DNA of 64,000 bases from CAZHNW01 sp942491575 (lineage in GTDB: Bacteria > Spirochaetota > UBA4802 > UBA5550): positions 1,798,001 to 1,862,000 of the forward strand of contig CALOBT010000025.1 of the NCBI GenBank assembly GCA_942491575.1. The letters are read 5' to 3'. A model generated the notes under the pieces. The model ran no database searches. It saw only the letters and a list, made by a program, of their open reading frames with translations, and was not told the origin of the DNA. Numbering within the stretch: position 1 is the stretch's first letter; each line of letters starts with the position of its first letter. This document shows positions 8,227-15,125 of the stretch, piece after piece. The translations under genes and the position numbers were made by a program.

Positions 8227-9392
8227 TTTTTTATCCCTCTGATAATTTCTCGTGCTGTTTCGCGTGCTTCAACATCAGCAGCAAAAATTGAATCGATGTC
8301 CGGTGAAGAAACTGTTGCATGCCTTTGCAGGGTTCTTTCGACAATTTCAGTTATTTCAATAAAGCCTATCTCGTTACCGAGAAAGGCCTCTACGGCAATC
8401 TCATTTGCTGCATTTAAAACTGCAGGGGCAGTCCCCCCCTCTTTGCCGGCATCATAACATATTTTGAGCCCCGGGTACCGCCGGGGATCAAATTCCTTAA
8501 AAGTTAGCTTCCCAACCTGCAAAAGATCCAGTCTTCCAAAGAAGGACTCCTTTTTTTCAGGGTAACTGAGAGCCGCCTGAATAGGAAAAGCCATATCCGC
8601 TACGCCCATATGACTGTAAAGAGCTCCGTCAATCGTTTCAACCAATCCATGTATAATACTTTCCGGGTGTATAAGCACCCCAATTGTTTCATATTCAGCG
8701 GAAAAAAGATAGTGTGCCTCAATCACCTCCAGTCCCTTGTTCATAAGGGTGGCAGAATCAATGGTGATTTTTTTCCCCATCTCCCAGGTCGGGTGTGCCA
8801 GGGCACGGTCAATGGAGACATGAGGCAACTCATCCAGGGGCAGGTCCCTTAGACTTCCCCCGGAAGCAGTAAGAATGATTTTATGGACCGTTTCCCTTTT
8901 GATCCCCTCAAGCAGTGAAAAAATGGCACTGTGTTCGCTGTCGACTGGAATCAACTCGGTACCAAGTTCTTCCGCCCGCTTCATAAAAAGATCACCCGCC
9001 ATTACAAGGGTTTCCTTATTGGCAAGGGCTACCCGGGATGACGATTCAAGGGCAGCCAGTGACGGCTTCAGTCCGGCGCCGCCTACGATTGCAGAAATGG
9101 ATATATCCGCTTCGCGGTAGGCGAGTTCGGTAACACAATCACTTCCTTCAATAAACTCTACATCATTATAGGTTTCTTTAAGATGCCGGTACTCACTGCC
9201 TGAACGGGCCTCGGCGGATTCAACGGCTACAGCTTCGGGATGCAGGGCTTCTATTTGTCCGGCGAGAATGGAAAGATTTTCACGGCACGAAAGCCCTCTC
9301 ACCCGGTATGCCCCTTCCGCGGCTTCGATAACCCTCACCGCGGAAGTACCGATGGATCCCGTTGACCCCAGTATGGTAATATTTTTTGTCAT
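8223..9392 (-). CDS. dxr: 1-deoxy-D-xylulose 5-phosphate reductoisomerase
   Basis: 389 residues. The N-terminal NADPH-binding loop is LGSTGSIGTSAV; the metal/substrate-binding segment is VDSEHSAIF; TLMNKGLEVIEAHYLF and HPESIIHGLVE are further family signatures. The enzyme converts DXP to 2-C-methyl-D-erythritol 4-phosphate, the committed step of the MEP isoprenoid pathway in the cytoplasm. Its product ultimately supplies UppS, encoded two genes upstream. The length is normal for the family. Confidence 0.97.
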   Translation of the reverse strand: MTKNITILGSTGSIGTSAVRVIEAAEGAYRVRGLSCRENLSILAGQIEALHPEAVAVESAEARSGSEYRHLKETYNDVEFIEGSDCVTELAYREADISISAIVGGAGLKPSLAALESSSRVALANKETLVMAGDLFMKRAEELGTELIPVDSEHSAIFSLLEGIKRETVHKIILTASGGSLRDLPLDELPHVSIDRALAHPTWEMGKKITIDSATLMNKGLEVIEAHYLFSAEYETIGVLIHPESIIHGLVETIDGALYSHMGVADMAFPIQAALSYPEKKESFFGRLDLLQVGKLTFKEFDPRRYPGLKICYDAGKEGGTAPAVLNAANEIAVEAFLGNEIGFIEITEIVERTLQRHATVSSPDIDSIFAADVEARETAREIIRGIKK

Positions 9393-9424
9393 TAAGAGTT
9401 GTTTGCTGTAATATCCCCTTTCTA

Positions 9425-10312
9425 TCAGGGCACTCCCTTTAATACAAGATAATAGTAAAATACGGGCATGGTAAAAACAAGGGCATCAAAAACATCCCAC
9501 ATGCCGCCATGGCCGGGGATAATTGATCCTGAGTCCTTTATTGAACCGTCACGTTTCACTGCGGATTCAATCAGGTCACCAAGGTTGGCGAGGACACTGA
9601 TGGCAATACCAACAAGGGCGGCTTCGATGAGAGAGAAGAGGTCCCTCCCGAAAAAAGATATATATATCTGATTTGTAATAATCATGCTGATTACACTGAA
9701 GAGAAGACCTGAAAAATATCCCTCCCATGACTTGTTGGGGGAAACTTCAAAACCTGTCTTGTGCTTGCCGAAAAGAACACCGCCAAAATATGCCGCAACG
9801 TCATTCATCATTACCGCAACATTGAGAATAAAAATATATAAAAATCCGTCCTTTAATGCCTTCAACAAAATAATGTGTGAAAAAAACAGGACAATAAAGA
9901 TTACACCAAAAACCGTGATACTGAGAGAATAGATACTTCCCTTGAGGGGCCGCTTAAATAAATTATAAATCAGGGCGGCAGCAATAAACAGAACTGTTAT
10001 CCCCATTATGAGACGGGCATCAAATAAGCCGAGATATCGGGACAATCCCTGCACCTTTCCAAAGGCAAAGATATACATAACCAGGTTTATCATTACCGAC
10101 ATTACCATACCCGGAGCGACTATGGCCCTTTCCCCATCTTCCCTTTCCGCTATCATGTAGAATTCATAAAGGCATATAGTACTGACTATCATTGACACGA
10201 TTAATATCGGTACAGCCTTGAAGCTGTCTGTAAAAATCGCATAAAAATAGATGGGAAGTGCCACAAGGGCGCTTGCAATTCTTAGTAGAGTCTCCTTCAT
10301 TCTATCGCTCAT
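9425..10312 (-). CDS. cdsA: Phosphatidate cytidylyltransferase
   Basis: 295 residues with about eight membrane segments. The C-terminal CDP-alcohol signature is GDLIESAVKRDGSIKDSG, followed by IPGHGGMWDVFDAL; the upstream motif NKSWEGYFSG is also typical. It makes CDP-diacylglycerol from phosphatidate and CTP in the inner membrane, the branch point for phospholipid synthesis. Its ATG overlaps the uppS stop (ATGA), indicating translational coupling. Confidence 0.96.
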   Translation of the reverse strand: MSDRMKETLLRIASALVALPIYFYAIFTDSFKAVPILIVSMIVSTICLYEFYMIAEREDGERAIVAPGMVMSVMINLVMYIFAFGKVQGLSRYLGLFDARLIMGITVLFIAAALIYNLFKRPLKGSIYSLSITVFGVIFIVLFFSHIILLKALKDGFLYIFILNVAVMMNDVAAYFGGVLFGKHKTGFEVSPNKSWEGYFSGLLFSVISMIITNQIYISFFGRDLFSLIEAALVGIAISVLANLGDLIESAVKRDGSIKDSGSIIPGHGGMWDVFDALVFTMPVFYYYLVLKGVP

Positions 10313-11025
10313 ATACCGCCAAATCTCCTTTCTCGATTTTGATACTCATAAATGGCCTCATAAAGATTTTCCGGAGTAAAGTCCGGCCAGAGGACATCGG
10401 TAAAAACCAGCTCTGAATACGCCAGCTGATACAGGAGGAAATTGCTGATTCGGTACTCTCCGCTGGTCCGGATAAGCAAATCAACATCAGGAAGACCGGC
10501 TGTGAAAAGATTTTTTTCGAGCCGTTTCATAGTGAGCTTTTCGTCGCCCCTGCGGGTTTCAAGCCACTGGTTGACTGCCGTAACGATTTCCTGTCTGCTG
10601 CCGTAATTTATGCAGAGATTAAGTGTACCTTTCTTATTGTTTCTGGTGACTTCGATAGCTTTCTGAAACTGCTTTTTTGACCCGGGAGGGAGACCTTTCA
10701 TCGATCCCGAATGCACAACTTTTATTCCCTTCTGATTAAGGAGATCCATTTTGGTGGTAAAAAAATATTCAAGCAGTTTCCACAGCCCGAGGACTTCAGC
10801 CTTTGGCCTGGACCAGTTCTCCGATGAAAAGGCAAAAAGAGAAACTGCACTTATGCCAAGTTCTATTGCGGCGTCCATAAGGGGTTCGATAGCCTCAGCT
10901 CCCATGCGATGCCCCTCTGATCTTGAGAGGGATCTCATTTTTGCCCAGCGTCCGTTCCCATCCATTATAATGGCAACGTGACCCGGAACCCTGGAAAGGT
11001 CTATCAATGAAAGTTTTGTCTCCAT
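10309..11025 (-). CDS. uppS: Isoprenyl transferase (undecaprenyl diphosphate synthase)
   Basis: 238 residues. The active-site signature HVAIIMDGNGRWAK is at the N terminus with the metal-binding Asp; GHRMGAEAI, SLFAFSSENWSRP and the C-terminal DLLIRTSGEYRISNFLL complete the cis-prenyltransferase pattern. It builds the C55 carrier lipid for peptidoglycan and other envelope glycans from isoprenoid units made by the MEP route. It is 25 bp downstream of frr and overlaps cdsA by 4 bp. Confidence 0.97.
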   Translation of the reverse strand: METKLSLIDLSRVPGHVAIIMDGNGRWAKMRSLSRSEGHRMGAEAIEPLMDAAIELGISAVSLFAFSSENWSRPKAEVLGLWKLLEYFFTTKMDLLNQKGIKVVHSGSMKGLPPGSKKQFQKAIEVTRNNKKGTLNLCINYGSRQEIVTAVNQWLETRRGDEKLTMKRLEKNLFTAGLPDVDLLIRTSGEYRISNFLLYQLAYSELVFTDVLWPDFTPENLYEAIYEYQNRERRFGGI

Positions 11026-11050
11026 TCGGATATAAAAACGAAAGAGATTC

Positions 11051-11608
11051 TCATATACTGAGAATCTCTTTTTCCTTATTATCAGTCAGTTTCTGAATCT
11101 CATCAACAAACTTGTCAGTCAGTTTTTGAATATCTCCCTGAGCAGTCTTTGATTCATCTTCAGAAATATCCTTATCCTTTTCAAGTGACTTTATCATGTC
11201 ATTTCCGTCACGACGAACATTCCTGACGGCGACACGGCAATCTTCAGCTTTCTGCTTTGCCAACTTGACATATTCCTGGCGGCGTTCTTCAGTAAGATCG
11301 GGAATCTGTATTCGAATCAGGTTTCCGTCATTGGAAGGATTAAGCGAAAGATCCGATTTTAAAATAGCCTTTTCTATCACACCGAGATTTCCTGCATCCC
11401 ATGGCTGAATAACAATAAGACGAGGTTCAGGGACAGAGATGGTTGCCACCTGATTAATGGGCATTTGAGAACCGTATACGTCTACTGAAATTCCGTCAAA
11501 CATTGAAGGATTCGCCCGGCCGGTTCTGATTGCGGTAAAATCCCGCTGAAGGGCGGAAATACTTTTTTGCATTCGATCTTCTACATCAGTCATGATATCA
11601 TCAATCAT
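11051..11608 (-). CDS. frr: Ribosome recycling factor
   Basis: 185 residues, the usual size, with the hallmark segments AIRTGRANPSMFDGISVDVYG, IQPWDAGNLGVIEKAI, LSLNPSNDGNLIRIQIPDL and the helical RRDGNDMIKSLEKD tail. RRF with EF-G splits post-termination ribosomes. It lies 13 bp after pyrH in the translation operon. Confidence 0.98.
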   Translation of the reverse strand: MIDDIMTDVEDRMQKSISALQRDFTAIRTGRANPSMFDGISVDVYGSQMPINQVATISVPEPRLIVIQPWDAGNLGVIEKAILKSDLSLNPSNDGNLIRIQIPDLTEERRQEYVKLAKQKAEDCRVAVRNVRRDGNDMIKSLEKDKDISEDESKTAQGDIQKLTDKFVDEIQKLTDNKEKEILSI

Positions 11609-11621
11609 AAACTTCTCCTTA

Positions 11622-12353
11622 TCAGGAAATAAGTGAACCCAGTTCTTCCCCTGAAATAATCTTTTTCAGGGAATCTTTATTAAACAGATTAAAAACAATT
11701 ATTGGTAAATTATTCTCCATACAGAGAGACACAGAAGTGAGGTCAAGAACCTTGAGACGATCACGAATAACTTCATGATACGAAATTGTCTTCATCCGTT
11801 TTGCCTCCGGGTCTTTTTCAGGATCACTGGTATATACCCCATCAACCCGTGTTGCCTTCAGCATTACGTCAGCCTTTAACTCCACGGCGCGCAGGCTCGA
11901 GGCTGTATCTGTGGTAAAGAAAGGATGCCCGGTACCGCCCGCGGCAATGACAATTTCGCCTTTTGACAGCAAATCCCGTGCCCCCTCTACAGTATAATAA
12001 CCGGCGATATCCTTCATTTCAATTGCGGTTAAGACCCGTGCAGGCTTATTCTTTTTTCTCAGGGCATTTTGCAGGGCCAGTGAATTCATTACCGTTGCCA
12101 GCATACCCATGAAATCCCCCGTTGACCGCTCAATTCCGAGCTCCTCACCGAGGGATCCCCTGAAAATATTACCGGCACCGATTACAACGGCAACCTCGAC
12201 TCCCATATTGGAAATTTCGATAATCTCATCAGCCACCTGATTGAGTATTGATGGATCAATGCCGGTTTTAGCGTGTCCCGCGAGAGCCTCACCGCTGAGT
12301 TTCAGGAGAACACGCCGGTATTTCAGTTTTCCAATGTCAGTCTCCGAGCCCAT
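11622..12353 (-). CDS. pyrH: Uridylate kinase (UMP kinase)
   Basis: About 243 residues of the amino-acid-kinase fold: RVLLKLSGEALAG (phosphate-binding Lys), VVIGAGNIFRG, AAGGTGHPFFTTDTA and KATRVDGVYTSDP. It phosphorylates UMP to UDP. The ATG at 12353 is chosen because GGTGG lies 5 bp upstream and it starts just past the tsf stop; a GTG at 12362 would overlap tsf by 8 bp and add three residues. Confidence 0.96.
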   Translation of the reverse strand: MGSETDIGKLKYRRVLLKLSGEALAGHAKTGIDPSILNQVADEIIEISNMGVEVAVVIGAGNIFRGSLGEELGIERSTGDFMGMLATVMNSLALQNALRKKNKPARVLTAIEMKDIAGYYTVEGARDLLSKGEIVIAAGGTGHPFFTTDTASSLRAVELKADVMLKATRVDGVYTSDPEKDPEAKRMKTISYHEVIRDRLKVLDLTSVSLCMENNLPIIVFNLFNKDSLKKIISGEELGSLIS

Positions 12354-12354
12354 A

Positions 12355-12951
12355 TTAGCCACCGATCTGATATCTGGTAAACTTTCCTACCTCAATATTT
12401 TCACCATATGTGGCAATCTTTTCTTTAATAATATCTTTGATCTGAACTTTGTCTTCTTTGATGTAATTCTGCTCAAGAAGGCATACTTCAGAATAGAATT
12501 TATTCAGCTTACCTTCGATAATTTTTTCAACTACATTATCGGGTTTACCGGAATCTTTCATCTGTTCTCTGTAGATGTCTTTCTCTCTGGCAATTACATC
12601 TTCAGGCACATCTTCAATGTTTACATATTCAGGAGCCGCTGCGGCAACCTGCATACAGAGTTCCTTTGCAAGCTGGGTAAAATCAGGATTCCTGGCAACA
12701 AAGTCGGTAACGGTTCTCAGCTCGAGAAGTACTCCCACCTTGTTATTTGAATGGATATATGAAGCAATAATTCCCTCAGATGCCTCACGGCCCATTTTTT
12801 TATCAGCGGAGGCGAGTCCCTTCTTTCTCAGGAAATCTACCGCCTGCTGCATATCTCCATCGTTTTCCTGCAGGGCTTTTTTACAGTCCATCATTCCGGC
12901 CTGAGTTTTCTCCCGCAGTTCTTTTATCATTGCACTTGTAATTTCAGCCAC
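12355..12951 (-). CDS. tsf: Translation elongation factor Ts, short form
   Basis: 198 residues. The N-terminal UBA-like segment (IKELREKTQAGMMDCKKAL) and the TDFVARN loop, which inserts into EF-Tu to expel GDP, are both present; the residue before TDFVARN is Val rather than the usual Glu. The protein has one core subdomain instead of two, as in the short EF-Ts of Thermus and Thermotoga, against about 280 residues in E. coli. It follows rpsB by 59 bp and precedes pyrH. Confidence 0.96.
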   Translation of the reverse strand: MAEITSAMIKELREKTQAGMMDCKKALQENDGDMQQAVDFLRKKGLASADKKMGREASEGIIASYIHSNNKVGVLLELRTVTDFVARNPDFTQLAKELCMQVAAAAPEYVNIEDVPEDVIAREKDIYREQMKDSGKPDNVVEKIIEGKLNKFYSEVCLLEQNYIKEDKVQIKDIIKEKIATYGENIEVGKFTRYQIGG

Positions 12952-13010
12952 AAGATTTCTCCTTGAATAATTATCAGTAATACTTTTATTTCAGGTAAAA
13001 GGGGCGTCTG

Positions 13011-13904
13011 CTACCAGACGTCCTTTCCCTCTTCGGTTTTATCCGCTGTTTCATCGGAAGCCTCTGCAGTCACTTCTGCGGCCTCTTCTGCTTTTTCTTC
13101 CACAGCCTCTGCTGCTTCTGCAGTTTCTTCTTCAGCAGGTTTTGCTTCTTCTTCAGATTCTACTGCTTCAGATTCAGATTCTTCCTGCCTTTCTTTTTTT
13201 GCCATTTCCTCTTCGACCTGTCCGCCTGAATTTCCTTCGTTAATGGCATTTGCCATAATATCAAGGAAAAGAGCAATTGCACGAATAGCATCGTCATTTC
13301 CAGGTACTGGATAATCGATTTCGTCAGGATTACAGTTGGTATCTACAACGGCAAAGATAGGAATACCTAGTTTTTTTGCTTCGTTTACCGCTATCGCTTC
13401 TCTTTTAGGATCAATGATAAAGAGAGCATCGGGAAGCTTGGACATGTTTTTGATTCCGGAAAGAATCTTGTCCTTTTTGGCCAGCTCACGCTGAAGCTCA
13501 AGAACCTCTTTCTTGGTCTCCGCGTCCCAGATATCAGTTGCCTGCATCTTCTCAAGCTCTTTGAGACGATCAATAGAATGACTTACTGTTTTAAAATTTG
13601 TCAAAAGACCACCAAGCCATCTTTCTGCAACATAATACTGTTCGCATTTCTGTGCATATTCTACGATTGCGTTTTGAGCCTGCTTCTTAGTACCTACGAA
13701 AAGAACGGTGCCACCGCTGGCGGCCAGCTCCTTCATTGCGGCGTGGGCAATTTTTACCCGCTGCATGGTCTTTTGAAGGTCGATAATATGAATCCCGTTC
13801 CGTGCAGTAAAAATAAACTGACCCATCTTGGGATTCCATCTGCGTGTCTGGTGTCCGAAATGTACGCCAGATTCCAATAGTGCTTTCATTGATACAACAG
13901 CCAA
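13011..13904 (-). CDS. rpsB: 30S ribosomal protein S2 with acidic C-terminal tail
   Basis: 297 residues. Residues 1-225 are a standard S2 (MKALLESGVHFGHQTRRWNP, RWLGGLLTNFKT, LPDALFIIDPKREAIAV). The last 70 residues are almost entirely Ala/Glu, a low-complexity acidic extension. The chosen start is a TTG at 13904 with GGGGGT 7 bp upstream; it gives the family-typical MAVVSMK start, whereas the next ATG (13889) would remove it. It is the first gene of the rpsB-tsf-pyrH-frr-uppS-cdsA-dxr-rseP operon and is preceded by a folded leader. Confidence 0.97.
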   Translation of the reverse strand: MAVVSMKALLESGVHFGHQTRRWNPKMGQFIFTARNGIHIIDLQKTMQRVKIAHAAMKELAASGGTVLFVGTKKQAQNAIVEYAQKCEQYYVAERWLGGLLTNFKTVSHSIDRLKELEKMQATDIWDAETKKEVLELQRELAKKDKILSGIKNMSKLPDALFIIDPKREAIAVNEAKKLGIPIFAVVDTNCNPDEIDYPVPGNDDAIRAIALFLDIMANAINEGNSGGQVEEEMAKKERQEESESEAVESEEEAKPAEEETAEAAEAVEEKAEEAAEVTAEASDETADKTEEGKDVW

Positions 13905-14123
13905 TTAGTGTACCCCCATGGTTAAATAATTTCTGGTCCCCTGGACCGGCAACCGGCACGTTCATCCGGACAGAAATAATCTGTCGGCACAGAATATATG
14001 CCGTGCTGCCAAAATAATATTGTTTGATTGCCTGTTTTCCACTGGAAAGGAGGCAACCGGTCTCAAAGACCGATTTACATTGTGCTTTTCACCTGAAAAG
14101 CACAGGATAATCGCTAGCGCGAC
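13905..14123 (-). promoter_or_regulatory. Structured leader/intergenic region before rpsB
   Basis: 219 bp with no gene but several hairpins: TGTGCTTTTC-acct-GAAAAGCACA (10-bp perfect stem, 14081..14104), CGGTCT-caa-AGACCG (14058-14072), a TTGCCT/AGGCAA stem enclosing a second TTTCC/GGAAA stem (around 14028-14056), and CGGCA/TGCCG (around 13985-14003). Such a density of stems before rpsB suggests control by ribosomal protein binding, or termination of the upstream transcript. I do not recognise a described S2 leader family. Confidence 0.45.
14014..14041 (-). promoter_or_regulatory. Candidate promoter for the rpsB operon
   Basis: On the minus strand TGGAAA (14036-14041), a 16-bp spacer and TATTAT (14014-14019). 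Four of six bases match at -35 and five of six at -10. It would place the transcript start about 100 nt before the rpsB TTG. It overlaps one of the hairpins, so its assignment is tentative. Confidence 0.35.
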
Positions 14124-14363
14124 CTAAACCTTGCGAAAAAGGATGATTCCGAAAATCATACCTACTATTGACGAAAGGTTTATTTTCATTGAAAACGAAA
14201 TAACTTCAAGATTGAAGCCTACAGGACCTGTCAGGTTCCGGGTTATCACCGACAATGCCGGTACCGCCCTGACGAGAAGTGCCCCCAGTGCAGATCCGAG
14301 AATGGCTCCGATAATCAGAAAAGCTAAAAAATACCATGTGTTGGATCTGTCAAAGGTCATTCT
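14124..14363 (-). CDS. DUF4321-type small membrane protein
   Basis: 79 residues from the ATG at 14363 (MTFDRSNTWYFL), which has GTGGAAG just upstream; a start at 14399 has no Shine-Dalgarno sequence. Two membrane segments (residues about 9-30 and 52-75) surround a short loop with GPVGFNLEVISFS, matching DUF4321 proteins of Gram-negative and spirochaete genomes. Its function is unknown. It lies upstream of rpsB on the same strand, separated by the structured region. Confidence 0.7.
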   Translation of the reverse strand, partial: RMTFDRSNTWYFLAFLIIGAILGSALGALLVRAVPALSVITRNLTGPVGFNLEVISFSMKINLSSIVGMIFGIILFRKV

Positions 14364-14432
14364 TCCACGTCCTGTTTGATAATACAGCAATGACGACATG
14401 TGCCGCTATTTGTCAAGTTTTTTTCCCAATCT

Positions 14433-15125
14433 TTATTTCATACTCTTACGGAGGTACATCTCGATAAGATTTTCCGCAGAATTTTCAGACTTGACCGGGA
14501 GGAGACGAATTTCCCGGATAGTTTTACCGTGCCCCCTTGTGATGGTTCCGCCAAAGGATCTGCTTTGAGAAAAACGCCACTGCCCCCCCCTCCAGTAATC
14601 ATAATATACGGTAAAGAGGGAAAAAACATTTTTTTTTCTCATAAATTTCAATTTCCGGAAAAACTCCCTTTCAGAGACATGGACCACGGTTCCATCATGG
14701 GTTTCAATACGGATTCGGTGGGGAAGAAAAATCCATGCCTTCCCGCTTTTTTTGCCCTTCTTCCATGAAATAATGGTAATTTTTTTTACCGTCACAATTT
14801 CGATAACTTCCCTTCGGCCGGAAACAGAACACTTAGCCGGGATAAAAAGTTTTTTTACGGGGAACTCGATTTTCCCGGCAAATCGATTCCCTCCCACAGT
14901 GGTAACCTCTGCCCTCCCCTGATAGGCTGCGGAGGCCCCTACTTCCTTTTCTGATGCTTCTTTCTTTTTTGTAAAAGGGGTAACGGGAGAGCGTGGTTCT
15001 TCAATGCCACCGGCTGTGGCGGAAAAACTAACTGCCGTCAGCAGTATCAGCAGCACCGGCAGTTTTTTTGCTCCGGATTGTTTCAATTCGATTGATTTCT
15101 CTTTTTGCAACGCCGTTTTTTTCAT
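14433..15125 (-). CDS. Exported protein of unknown function
   Basis: About 231 residues; I recognise no family. An N-terminal basic stretch and hydrophobic segment (KLPVLLILLTAVSFSATA) look like a signal peptide. The mature part is Lys/Arg-rich with alternating beta-type segments (GNRFAGKIEFPVKK, WIFLPHRIRIETHDG, VYYDYWRGG). The ATG at 15125 overlaps the end of the upstream phosphatase gene by about 98 bp, unusually long; a TTG at about 15083 would give a shorter n-region and less overlap. It is probably cotranscribed with that phosphatase. Confidence 0.6.
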   Translation of the reverse strand: MKKTALQKEKSIELKQSGAKKLPVLLILLTAVSFSATAGGIEEPRSPVTPFTKKKEASEKEVGASAAYQGRAEVTTVGGNRFAGKIEFPVKKLFIPAKCSVSGRREVIEIVTVKKITIISWKKGKKSGKAWIFLPHRIRIETHDGTVVHVSEREFFRKLKFMRKKNVFSLFTVYYDYWRGGQWRFSQSRSFGGTITRGHGKTIREIRLLPVKSENSAENLIEMYLRKSMK

